A stretch of 64,000 bases of DNA from Tribonema minus (Eukaryota > Sar > Xanthophyceae > Tribonematales > Tribonemataceae). Each line of letters opens with the position of its first letter. Position 1 is the stretch's first letter. Below the pieces are notes generated by a model. The model had not been told where the DNA came from and ran no database searches. It was given only the letters and a program-made list of their open reading frames with translations. Made by a program: the position numbers and the translations under genes. Positions 33,066 through 46,191 of this stretch are shown piece after piece. The stretch is from NCBI GenBank assembly GCA_017506865.1, contig JAFCMP010000529.1, forward strand, positions 372,001-436,000, written 5' to 3'.

Positions 33066-34434
33066 CTTGCAATGTTCAGTTGGACAGCTGACACAGTTGG
33101 TAGACTAATGACGGCACGGTGCCATGCACGCGCACTTTCCCCAAACTATAGTCTAGGCGTGGACCTACCATGTTGTATCTCGCTCATCGTCGTGCTTAAA
33201 AACAGTGTACTGCACTACAAAATGTCAAAGATAGGCGAGGGCAAATTATCAATATATTTGTAGCATACTTCTAGATGCCTAAATAGGAGGACATCGTGCG
33301 GGAACCAGTGCCGGGCTGGATCGCGAATGCGCACAACGATACTTCTGCATATGGTGCTCACCTCAGTCATACATGGCCGTACAGATGTGTACATCCAGAA
33401 TTTATCTTTGCTTGAGGGGCCAATAACCCTGTGCATTTGAAATTGATGATCGCGCATCAGGGAAAATCTGGCAATCCCGCACTTACCTGCACATCAACAT
33501 CACAAGTGCAATGATGTTAGTGTATAGCTGCCACAACGCGCCTGCGTTCAGGAAGCAATTTGAGGGTGGTAATACTGCACCGGTGGTGCGGCCAAGGCAC
33601 ACTGTGGACAGTGACGGGGTAGGCACTGGCCTTGCGGACAGAGGTAGCTTTCATCATGGAGCAAACAGTCATCAGCAAGTGGTAAGCAACATGATGCATA
33701 TGCTCCAGGACCATGGCAACGCAAAGCAGGCCAAGAGGGAATGCCAATGGCGTCGCGACATACATGCGTCAAATTACTGTGGCTTCGGCAGCCGTTGCAT
33801 TGATGGGGGAGGCATTCAATTTGACCCAGGGGTGCTTGAATACTCGTATAGTGCCAATGATAACCAGAACACATGCTATGGTCTTCAATCCCGGACCTGC
33901 ACTTCTGCCGTGGTGACTGCAGCCCTGCTCTAGGTTCCAGGCGGTTGTCAGGCCCGAAAGGAAGGGCAATATGCACACGGCATGCACGGGGCGCTTACAC
34001 CCTGGCACTCGTTGACGGCATAATTGCTGTGCAGTGAAGAAATTAAATTCTGCGTGTGCACTGCAGAGACGAGGGCGGAAAGCTGAAACACACTTGGTAG
34101 AGTACAACGATCAGCTGCAGCCATGTACTCCCATGCAAAAGCAGTGGTTGCATTGGCACAACAGCACGATGGCACAACAGCACGATGTGCTGTCAGGGCA
34201 ACTTTTTGAAAGTTGCAAACCGTTCAACTCTGGTTGCCAGCTTGGCTGCTGTGGGAAAATTAAAGCTTATGTGCCACTTAAGCATGAGGCGCAGTGATGC
34301 AGCCATACTGTTGCGGAACTTGACCAATGGACCATCATGACAGCACCAAGCGGCTAGCAGCCTCGCTGCATGCCGCGGGCCATGATCAGTTCAGCTGTGG
34401 CCAACACGTAGGACTGCCGTGGTAGACGCTGCCC
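33066..34434. other. Intergenic; nothing supported
   Basis: A 140-codon plus-strand frame at 33,511-33,933 and a Cys-rich minus-strand frame over the same bases have no recognisable domain and no splice phase with the Cys-rich gene that ends at 34,435. A short repeat (GCACAACAGCACGATG twice) lies at 34,155-34,187. Confidence 0.4.
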
Positions 34435-37400
34435 TTAAAGCGGGTAAACATCCTTGCACTGGCTGAAGGTCCCGGGGGCATCGGAAGCCCTGCAGTCTGC
34501 GGGCCCGAGTGCGTAGTCAAAAGACAGAATTGCAGGAAATGAATCAGGTATGCGCCACTCAGCAGACTTCACGAAGCAGGCCGCAATGGCAATAGTAGAC
34601 AGGCCTGTACCCTGACCTTAACGCAGTGGCATATCAATTGCAACTTGACTTAGCTCACACCACCAATCAACATTCACTTGACAATTCCGCTGCAGTGCCT
34701 GTAACATCAGCCTGTTTGTGACCGAGACCAATGCTTCTCAGGGCACACCACCTTTGGGCTTGGCTGCCCAGGACTACGGCTGAAAGTTAAGTGATCTGCT
34801 ACACAGATATTATGGTCACCTTGCAAAAAGCGTATCCTGCGAGCAGCTGTGCAGTGTGCGCAATGTCTCTGTGTGACACAGCACAATGACATTCGTCCCT
34901 TACCCATGCAGTAGGCTCTGCTGGCTTGGTCCAGTGCAGTGAAGGAAACTGTTTGGCTGTAGTAGTAGTACCACGATGGCACTCCAGTTGCAGCTGTGAG
35001 CCACCGCTTATTTGGGTCGTCGCAAACGCACGTGTTGCCAATCCGGGAGACCTTCTTGGTGTTTGTAGCAAAACAAGCGACAGCGCCATCCGCGCTCACT
35101 TTCTTCGCGTCTGCAGCGGGAAGTACAGGCAAGGCGTTGTCAACATCAGCGCCATACCCTTTGCAAGGAAGTCGCACAACCTGACAGTGTGGACTTTGAA
35201 GCTTCAGTGTCATTGACATGTTGCGGTGCACATTGCCAATAGTCTCAAAAAGCATTCCTGGACCAACAACGGCTTGGAGCCTTAATGCTAGCTGTCGTTT
35301 GCTACAGCTGATCGACAGCAGGCGAAATATATTCGACCTGCAACATCCAGGGCTCAATATTTTAAAAAAACATGCATGCATCATCTCATTCAAGGGAAAT
35401 TTGGAAACCAATCTTGGGCTGGTTTAATTACATGTTGCCTCTCAACAATATGTCCCATGCGCATCCTCAGGTGATATTGTGTTGCTGCTGCCTATGCTCC
35501 ATGCACTGGAATATCTAAGTTCAACATGGCCTGCTATCGCTGACATGCCGCCGTCTTGTTGCATGAGTCATCTGCACAAGCTTTGGCATATGCAGCGCAT
35601 AAACAACGTGGTGAGGATCACCCTGACGTCGCTTGAAATGTTGTTGGGTTTGTACAGGCAATAAACAAGTACATGTGCTAAACTGCTGCCGCTGCTACTG
35701 CCGGGTACAATGGGGCAGCACATGGCGTGTGGTCATGTTTAACTTGTTGCAGTGCAGCTTGTGCTGGATCAGGACCCGTTTGACAAGATGGCAGCAACTC
35801 TAGCGTTATTATGATCAGGGCTACAGTAACTAAAGTCATGTGAGGCGTAGCTATTCAATGGGCTCATCTTATCAAGTGTGACATTGCCATTGGATCGGAC
35901 ATTAGCATATGCTGGTCATGTACCACAGCAGCATGTAGTGACATTTCACAGGATGTTCCACGGAAATTTACACCTCGGCAGCGTGAAAGGCTGCTGCGGC
36001 CTTCTTTCTTGTGCAAACGCCGCTGATGTGTGTTCACTGCTAGGAGAGGTGATACTGCTATCCTTCACGGCATGTCTTGATCCAGATCTCTACTGTCGTA
36101 ACATGTTGTTCAGAGCAAGATAACAACTACAAAAGCTCACCAAGACAAAGGCCCAAGGAGCGCACGTAAGCGCTCCCGGAGGCAGCATCCCTAGGCTGCT
36201 GGAACCATGACTTCCCTGCCTCCATGCATTTGCACTCCACATTTGAGAAACCAGAGGTAGTGCCGATTACGTTGCAGGACACTGGGCCCGCTCCGTAACC
36301 GTCAGAGGTGGTGGTCGACGCAGCGTCAGCAGGTTTGTAAACGTTCGGGTGCAGGCATGCGGACATCAGCAGTCCGCGCGCCGAGACGCTGTTGGGCGGG
36401 CATGCGTTCTGCTTGTCTGCGGAATGGCGACAAAGGAACGCCAGAACGTGAGTGTCAGCGCAAATGTTGAAGTGCACACACATTCACAGTCAAATGGAAT
36501 CTGGTGATGTTCGGCGTTCGATTTGGCGAGCAACGGGTGAACATCAGACTTTCAGATTGCCAGCGGCATTTGCAGACCCGCACTGGTGGCATATGAGCGG
36601 AACGCTACACTGCACTGCATCAATCGGCAGCACAAGAGGGCTCCCTGATATTTTACGCAGGAAGTACTGAGATCCACATACTGACACTGTGACACCAGAA
36701 CACTGACAGCAAACTGCTGCAGAACTTTGTAGCTTCATCGCCATATGCATGAATCTGACATTGTGCATGGACTCCTCGGAGTTGTCAAACAGTCGTGCGA
36801 AACATTCAATCTGGCATCTGCCAATTGTGAACATCCTGGACAGCCAGACTATTGGTGCACCCCATGGTCTCTCATATCACATGCAGCTGCTGCAGGGCCT
36901 GGTGTGGCACCAGAGGGCAAGGTGCTGCTCAAAATGATGGCAGTAATTCAGACATAACGGCAGTGCAACACTTGCAGTCCTGACACACTTACCAATGCAG
37001 CACGGTGTTGTGATGGAGCCGATTGAGATGTCAGTGTACACTCTCGTGGTATTGGCACACGTGCACTGGCCAGCGGGTGTGCATGTGAAGTTCCTGTCAC
37101 AGGATGGCGGGTAACGACAGTTGCCGAAGCGCACTTGGTTGTAGATGAGCTGATAGGGGGAGGGGGGCGGCGACCACGTTGCCAGAGGGTCATCGCACTT
37201 GCATGTTGTGCCAGCGCACGACGCAGGCTCGGACTCGTAGGTGCGGCAAATCGTGTTGTCGGTGCACACGCGCTTCTTCTCTGCAGGGTCGGGAGCAGTG
37301 GGCAAGCTCAAGTTGTCATGATCAGGCTACAATTGCACTGCAGTTCATAATTACTCATCAATTTGACAGGAATTGGCAGCTGCTGCGCGTAGGTTTGATT

Positions 37401-40400
37401 GTGATATTCAGTTGACGCAATAGCAGGCTTGCCAATTGGTGCCCTCAGAGCCAAGGTGCTGCAGCAGATGGAGACCCTGAATGGAAGAGGCCAATGAGTC
37501 AGAGGCGTACATCTCTATATGATGCGCTGCCTGAAGTTTCACTTAGCATAGAGTAAAACACCATCTGGCAGCAGACACCAAGTAGACGCACTGTATAACG
37601 TCAGTGGTGAACCGCATAAAAATTGAGCAACTGCAGCTTGAGCTCATTAATATGAAGACACTGCTGGCAACAGCTGTGGCCACTGCGGCAGTGCACTGTA
37701 TCCAGAAGAGCTTAAATGTCTACATGTACACATTATTACGCACTTCAGAGCATTATGATAGACCCGCAGGCTGGTGAGATTTTTGTCGATGTAGAAGCAA
37801 GTCCATGCATGACTAGGCCTTGGTGGTGAGATGTGCACAGGGAGCGCAACATGTGGTGACGGAGGTGCGCAAGGGTCTCAACACACGCAAAGGACAGTGG
37901 TGCGCAGAGAGTGTGCTGCCGTGTAGAGCGCTAGCAGGTGCTTGAACACATAAGAAGGGTGTATGTACACAACGCGCTTGGATGAAGGCCGTTCACTTCC
38001 AAATCGAGGGGGACACTGAGTCTCGTAGGAGCAAATACAAATAGGTGCTGTTTAGTGTAAGCTAGTGCCTTGAAAAAAGCAGACTGTGACAACCCCAGGT
38101 TGGAGGTTACCACACATTTACTGTATTGGATAAAGGCTAGACTTGCACGAGGTACGACGTACAGGTGTAAGCTTTAGTAAGATTGAAGGTAACCCCACAG
38201 TGTTGGTGAAGAGGATTACGCTCACAAGCACAAGGATACCCCGCGGCCTTATATATCCACCGCAGGCAGCTGATGGGTCGACGGTCACCGAGGAGGGGCC
38301 TGAACATTGAAACAGTACTGCACCATGTATCACACACAAGTGCAGGAGCATGGAGGCTTGAGCGGGCCACATGACAAGGTCAGGCAGCGCGTCATTCGTC
38401 AAAGGGCAAGGGCTCAGGCACACATGACAAGGCTCAATAGGGGCTCGCAAAGCTCGCAATTGCGATATTATTATTAATATTGGTGTTGGGCGTGGCACTG
38501 GGAGGTCACAAGGGTCCGTTCGTGTCCCAGATGTGAGGGCGACGGAAGGTCAACCCTGCAATTTGCGGTCTGTTCATAATGAAGTTGTCAAGATCAGCAG
38601 CAGTTACAAAAGTAGGACCAGCGCCATGTTCATCGTGGACATGTAATAATTCGAATGGTGTAGTCAAGGTTCAGTTTAATTTAAAAGTTTATGAGTTCAT
38701 CACTTCAAGTGAGGTATAGTGAAGTTTGCCCTTGCCAACAAGGATCTCATGATCTCATGACCTCTTGAGTGTGCTTCACTACAAGAACGTGGAACCGCCT
38801 GTGGATGCCATGACTACCCATCTGTCCCTACCGGTCAGCCTCACATTGTCAAGTTGAAGCCGAGATATTGCACTTGCAACGTATAAAAGTCAGTTGCGCC
38901 AAAAAAGTATTAATGAATTTTTTTATTTTGTTGATTTGTGATCAAAGCACCAAGGCCCTGGCCTTTGCTAACTAAGGCTTTGCCGTTGACTGCTATGGTG
39001 AGCTTCAACTTGCCAATGTAAAATAAAAGCTGGTCTAAACCCCGGCGTGGCATTGACAAAACAAAACCAACGATAAGCAAGCCACACCTTCCCTGCGCAA
39101 CGCGAGGGGAAACACTGTGTCATGGCACGGTAGCACTATTCTAGTAGGTGCACTTTGCATCACAAGTATAGTTGCCGTACCTATGCATGTCCCCACGTAA
39201 GTATTTGCAGGGTCTGGGGTCCACCACGTGTAGGCCGCGTCATCGCACAGGCAGGTTTCGGCTCCGTTTGTGCCAACTTTGCATGACACAGCGCTGCGCG
39301 CTGCTCCATCGCTGAGGGCCTGGTACTGGGTGTTGTCGACACATGCCTGTTGCGAGGAACACAGCGCCCGGCGCTCTGCAGCATGCGCAGGGCCGGCAGC
39401 ACTCGACAGTGTTACTTGTGTCAAACACCGCCATGCGTGACACAGCCAAGCAGGCACAATCATGCTGGAAAAGTTGAAAATAAGCAAGGTTCAAGTGTAC
39501 AAGTAAAGGTCCGCTAGCAGTACGCAGCTGGCACCATTGTTGGCCCACGGCTCAGCTCCAACCAGCTGTATCGCCACATGTGACTTTGTACCTTCATGCA
39601 ATGCGTTAGGGCTGAATGCACTTCATTTGTTGTCATTGGAGGGGCAAGAAAACCTGTATGATTTGTAGTACTATCATCTTACAGCGTACACAGCACACCA
39701 ATAGCAACAGATACTGACTTCCAGTGCATACAATGTGTGCCTAAGCATACCGCTGCCCCACCTCTCTGCAGCTACACTACGTTAAACACTACAGTATTAG
39801 CACCTGTCACTACCACACCACTACTGCCATTGCTACCGCTTGTGCACCACGTACTAGGTGTGCTGTTGCAAAAACCCCTAGCAGCAGCTTGCTCCCTCCA
39901 CAAATATGCGTACAACGCTCCGTCTCCGTCAGCTTGGTTGTACAAATTTGTGAAAAGAGAATCCGATAGCTTGATTGGACAAAATCGCCCAGAGTCTCGG
40001 ACATTGCCCTAATGTTATCTTCCAAGCCAGGGTAGTCATCAATTGCAGTATCGCGAGGTGGAACGCTATTAGCTTCAGCAAGGTCACTGACTGTCACTGT
40101 GCCTACACCGCATCTTGTGTGTAGTACTTGAAGTAAGATGCGCAAACACCCTTGACGATGGGAATGCATGGTGTTGGGCGTCATGGATGCACGCATGAAG
40201 AGACACCAATGCGATGCAGGTTACCATTGGCAGGCCCGCACATCAACACATCACGCGTCCAATCTATCCACACATGCTGCATGTGGCTGAACCAGATGTC
40301 GACCATCAGCCAGAACAGTCTGTCGGTAACCGTGACGCCCAATGACAGTAGTGGCATACAGCACGTCGCACGCAACAGCGGCAGGACCTGATGGCAAACA

Positions 40401-43400
40401 TGCAAGTGACCGCACTGCTTTGACACAGAGCAATTTGCAGGCTCTGAGACACTGCTGCAGCGCCACATTGTCAAGCTGCAAGCCTTGCCAATCATGGCAG
40501 TACCAAGTGGTACATTTCCTGCTCGTGGCACACTATTGGCAACACTTTGAGCATGAGCAGCAACGGTCACCAAAACAGTGGGCAAGCGATGATTCACAGA
40601 CTTGCGTGGCAATGCTGGCAGGTCAGGCTGCTGCTTGCGTGCACCTTGCCACTCACCGATGCATGAGTAGGTGGCAGCTCTGACTGGGTAGTACACAAAC
40701 TGGTTGTAGACGCACACGCACTTTCCACTGAGGCAATCCGCTTTAAGATGGGATACGGGTGTCCCATTGCCCATGGTAGTCACAAAGGATGAGGCGGTCA
40801 GATCACAGTCGGTCTTTGTTGCGCAGGTCACTGTTGGGCCACCTGCATGCGGCCGGCTCATGATGCACGGTAGGTCAGCAAAGACATTGTGACGGACTTG
40901 AAGCACATGGTATGGATAAATCACAGTAGCATTTCACGTTTGTTGTTACCGTCGGTATGTAATAATGAGTTGATATGAAGTGATGTGTCACACAGTCTTG
41001 CATGCCATTACATCAACTGCTCAGTCAGCCTGAGACTCAGCGTGACACTGTACAAAACTTTTACTTGCACTTTGAAGAAGAAGTACAATACTGTACTCAT
41101 GCAGGCCAGAGTTGTTCTAGCTTCAGCTAGACACTTTATCCTATCAGTCACAGAGCACCATCAAGACTTTCTTGTGTGACAATACTGATGCAGCCCCCAA
41201 GTAGGGGTTGATGTTTGGGATATGATAGTTTTTTTTGTAACGGGCATGTGGTCGGGATCTGTGCTCACAAAAAACTTGAAGTTGAAGTCGACTGCAGTTC
41301 AAGTACCTCAGCAGTGCCACTGATCCTCTTTTAATTTTTTATTGGTGCATTTGGCCTAGATATGTCATTGAGGCCCATTCAAGGGGTGGTGTCCATTTTT
41401 GCGTGCATCGTCTTGATGGAGCTCAATCGAGTGAATGTGCTTGGGTGTAGTTTGGCTCGTCAGACCGTTTTGACAAAACTATGGCCTCAATTGGTAGCAA
41501 CAGGATATGCCACATAAGTCAAGGGATATATTTGATTCATGGTAATCATATCGCATGTTCTTGACAATCAAGCATGTTCTGTCAATGACATCATCAACAT
41601 AACATCAAGCTCTCAAACTGTCAGGAAGTGGCTGCCGCCAACGAACTGGAATTGTTGGATCCTGCGCCTGACAGTGTGTGTAGTGTGTTGCGCTGCTACT
41701 CTGAGACCGTCACTCTGTGCTTGCCTGACGCTCAAGCCTAGAGTGGAGAAGGTCCGACCCTTGGAGGGCCTGCATGTTCCGGGCTGCAAAGAGTGGTCAA
41801 GATGAGCTGTAGGGCCACCACTGCAATCATTTTGAAAGTGTGATTCAAACGGCTCGCAGTGATGCACTCTCAGGCGGAACTAACTTGGAGTTGAAGCTCA
41901 TATTCCATTACTCCAAGAACAAAGTAAAGTTGACCGTTGTCAATTGTACAGCAATCTCAAGGATCTCACGACCTATTGGGTGAGCTCAACGTCAGAAATT
42001 TGGATCAGCCTGTGCATGCATGCAGTTGGATATTTGGTCTCTTTGAATAACAAATCATTATCATCATGATGACCTCTTGCCTGACAGCAACGTATGAGCA
42101 TGTGCTTAGCCTGCAGCTGCTGCTTTCTTACTAACCAATCTCTAAATCATACTTTAAAATTTACGAAAGAGCATCATATACTTCACAGTACCTCGAAGTA
42201 TATGATATATATTTTGAAGCATACAAAGTATAGTACTTACTGAAGTAGTGCATTAATGGCTGTCACAAAGCATGGCATTGCATTGTGTTGCTCACCGTCA
42301 GCGTCTGAGACGAACACTGTCAGTCAGTCTGCCAATTGTACTTGGTAGTACAGTAAAAAAAACTAACTCAAAGTCCAGGTTACAATGCAATAGAAGTACG
42401 CGTCTAAAGCGCATCACCCATGGGCTGCAGCAAGTGATCGCACCTAGGGTTTTCGCGAAGGAGCAGGGGGCAGGCACCGCTGTGCCGGCGCACAGCAGGT
42501 CTGTTGCCTGGATGTTGGTTGTGCAGCACTGAGATGCGCCTCCGGGAAAATTCTGACAGCCAGTTCCACCGCATTTGCCGCATCTGCATCAAGCAGGAGC
42601 AAGGATGTGAGCTTGTGCAAGCAAGCGGTACTCCTGATTGAACTCAGACATAGGCTGTGTCATGCTGTCTGCTACCATAACCGCTGACTGCAGATACTGT
42701 AAAGAACATGTTGAAGGCGAGCTCAATTGCAACTACTATAAACGCAAATAAAAGCCCGCGTCCCTGTACAGGCCCCTCCCCCAATGGCATGCAGATACCC
42801 ATGGGCGTGCTTGCCAGGGCAAAGTCGGCAACGTTGCCCACCCCCCCTACTAGCAACAACATTGGCTGCTGTCCGGCATGTGCTGCCCGGTCCAACTGCC
42901 ACTGCCGCACAATCAAGGTGTAAATCACGCAAGCCAAACTTCAACCGAGTCTTTCGTGTATCTGCTCACCGGATGGCCACATGGGGCAGCAAGGCTTAAC
43001 TGAGAATGTTGTGAAAAAAATACGGCAGTCTTGCCACCATTGCCACCACCGCCGTCAGAGGTGTCCGCCATCGGAATCTCGCTTATGCTATAATGTCCCA
43101 GCACCAAGTAAATGCCCCCCCGTGGCCTGTAATTGCCCCTTCCCCTTGATCACGTCCCCTCTGCTGGCTAACACTGCGAAATGGAGCAGGTAAGCCCCCC
43201 CCCTCTCTGCACAGGCCCTTCTCCCCTGTAAAGGCCCGTGGGCGCGCTGTGCAAAGGCCCATGTTCGCACGTCCCCGGGAGGGCTTTAAGTTACTCGGGC
43301 ATATACAGTATTGCCCAATTTCAAATTGGCTAACTTGAGTTCCATGTCATCCAATTAGCAACTGAAATTTGCATAAAGATGTTTTGATAAAATCATACCG

Positions 43401-46191
43401 ATCACATTCATGTATCTATGTTGGTGCGCTATTGCCATGTCCACTCATTACAACAGCGGCTGGATTGGCAACATTCAAGTTCATGTAGATTGGCAGTAGC
43501 AGCAGCAGTGGTAGTGGCAGCTGGTACTGTGGTGTGTATCATGGTAGTAGCTGCAGAGCGGTGGCCCCGGGGGCGTAGGTATGCTTAGGTGCGCCCTGTG
43601 TGCGCTGGAAGCCGATTGCTAATGGTGAGATTTGTATGCTGCACATGATCTATGTCACACAAGTTTTTCGCGCCCCTGAAGGAAAAGTGGATAAACACAG
43701 CATGTGAAAAATCACATCATGCATGTCAGTTTTCGGACTCAGAGTTTGATGTGATACTACCGTAAACATTGATCAAAAGCGCTCAGAATGAGTGCGGTCT
43801 GGGCCAAGCCATTATGCATGGCTCATCATGATACTGCATGTACCGTGAGGGCAGTGTGCTCCAAGTGGCCGGAAATGCGCGCAATGCCATGCGCTTCAAC
43901 AAGTGTTTGGATGCAGAGGTGCGCACGCTTCTTAAGCTTACAATTGTGATGTTTTGAAGGAGCGCCAATGACCATGCTGAGTCAAATTCAGATGCACGTT
44001 GCGCAATGTCATCATGGAGTTTGCTGCACTAGCAGCATATGAAACGTCAACATGCTTTTGGTTTTAGCTATGTCTAACTCCAATGTCATGCCCACATACC
44101 GCTGTGTCGTTGTATGCGGAGCATCGCAGATTGTGGAAGTTTGAAGCAGACCATAGCTCTTCTCACAGTGTATCAGTTGTGCACCTAGCGTTGATTTGAG
44201 CATCGGAGGCTCTGACCAATTTCAAAAACATCGCAACGGAATCTCAGCCCCTCCCTTCCCGGGTTCAGCGTCTTGTGCCATGATGGCTGAAAAAATTGCA
44301 ACCGTATAAATATTTTCAGAATCAGAACTTGCATTCTTAGGGGCCCAGAGTGTGCAGCAGCTGCCAGCACATGTCCCTGCTACAGTAGAAGCGCTCTCCC
44401 AGCCTAGGCTGGCACCCAAGGCAACTGTGTGACACATGGTTTATTGAAATCAAAGCACCACATTGCATTAAAAGGGGCTTTGGCTCGGGGCTGGCGATTG
44501 AGCCATGGTGCGTGAAGATTTCTACATTTGCCAATTCTGAATCAGTAGTATCGATGTGTCAAGAAACCATTGAACATTATTAAACGTTGATCGAGTGATT
44601 ACACGATCATGATGTTAGAATTTTGTGCTGATTGCAGCATACTTGCGGCACTCACTGCGTAGGGCAACAAACGTTGCCAGTATCATTCTTGATGCCTGTG
44701 GTGCCCTTGCAGTACACGGGAGGTGCCATCACACAGGCCGGGTTATTGATTGCGCAGCTGCCCCTCAGGGCCTTGATCCTGTCCGTGCAACACTTATCGG
44801 CGCCACCCTTGCGTAGCTGGCACCCTGCTCCAGAAGTGCCACCACACGTGCCGCAGCTGACAGTGTCACAGCGGGGCAGAAATGAACAGATAAGTCATAA
44901 TGGTGCATTACTTCAGAGGTTAGCTGGCTTGCTGCCAGTGTCAAGGCCCACAAATCATTGAATTTCATGGACATGACTTTGTACAACACTCAGTGCTGAG
45001 GTGCGTCATGCTGACTTGAATGCAACTCTGATGATTACTGTCATCATCGTGATAATCATATACTACCAATTGGTCACGGTATGGTGCGGTGAATAACTTC
45101 AAGCCATTATTATGCAGTGGCCGCATGCGGGACCAGCACAGGATGACCGATTAAAACAGCGTGATGGCCAAGCATGCTGCACAGGCCATACTTCGCCGGT
45201 ACTGTGCGAACGTGGCAGCCTGGATGAGGCTCAGTCTGACAGGGTTACAACTTGGAGTCCTTTCTGGTGTGGATGGAGGAGCACTAGATGGGCATTGTTT
45301 AACTGCGCATGGCATTCCCGTTTACCAATTATGCTTGCACCCCTGGTCCTGAGGCTCATGATTGACATTTCCTGCTTCAACGCATACATCAAATGCGCGG
45401 CCAATGTGCAGCAGGCGACGGTCCGGGAGTGCAAGGACCCAATGCACTGGCGACAACTTGAAGCTTGAAACGCATGAGCACTGCAGTGCCACCATAACTG
45501 TTCTGGCCATTGCAACCAGTCTGAGAGATGCCGAAAATGTGCCGCTTTGGCGATTCAGTTTGGTTCATTCAGGACCCCTCTGGGGACAAGGCGAGCATTT
45601 GCTGAGTGATGTGGCAAAGGAGTGGTCAGTGCAGGAGGTACGACTAGTAGTGCCGGGCGCTGTGCACCCACTGGCATCAACCAAGGTGTCTTGCGCTTGC
45701 CAGCCTGGTGCTAACCCTGCCCTTGTCGCTGTCGGCGGCGGCAGTGTATGAATATGGCGATTTTGAAGAAGGCCATTGAACGCAATGCCATGGCAACTTG
45801 TTGAACGTGCCAGGTGCCAGGGGGAATGTTTCCGTTGAAGCACATCGGGACGGCTGGTAAGGACGTAACGGCTTTCACCGACTTGAAACCAAACTGAATG
45901 CTGACGCTGCCGCAGCGACTGATACTGGACCAGGTGCTGCTGTCTGAGGAGCAGCGCTCAGGCGATGATCATTGCAGCTTCAGAGCGGAGAACGCCTTAC
46001 CTGGCAGGGCAGCAGACCGACTTGTCGCCGCTCAGAATGCCGGACAGATCCATACCACAGCCGCTGGCAGCTGTTAGGCGCGATACTGCTTTTGCGCGTG
46101 TTGCGTCTGGAGCTTCTGCAGCAGATGTGAACCCAAGGCACACAAGAGCCACTAGAGCCGCAAACGCCGCACGGACTGCGCACGACCCCAT
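34435..46191 (-). CDS. Secreted modular cysteine-rich protein
   Basis: Nine minus-strand exons join in phase to 581 residues: 46191-46001, 44856-44656, 42583-42444, 40842-40657, 39375-39181, 37280-36993, 36416-36141, 35110-34904 and 34496-34435. Exon 1 gives a signal peptide (hydrophobic AAFAALVALVCLGFTSAAEA) and ends in SVCCPA. Exons 2 and 3 complete two CGxCGG...GG...CC modules (ASCGTCGGTSGAGC; TQCGKCGGTGC). Exons 4 to 8 each encode Cys modules of the type C...C...C.CDD...W...C, all bounded by phase-1 introns and ending in Cys plus Ile, Leu or Met; exon 6 looks double. Exon 9 encodes a short two-Cys tail and TAA. No membrane segment follows the signal peptide, so the product is probably exported or cell-wall associated. 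Function unknown; I recall CGxCGG-type modules in algal and oomycete secreted proteins but cannot name the family. Confidence 0.85.
43664..43690 (+). repeat. Short dispersed repeat, partial
   Basis: Only the TTTTTCGCGCCCCTGA head of the family is present, in an intron of the Cys-rich gene. Confidence 0.35.

Noticed and set aside
33548-33976. Cys-rich minus-strand frame as a further exon of the secreted Cys-rich gene
   Set aside because: The gene already ends in phase with TAA at 34,435, and this frame has neither the C.CDD pattern nor a suitable acceptor.
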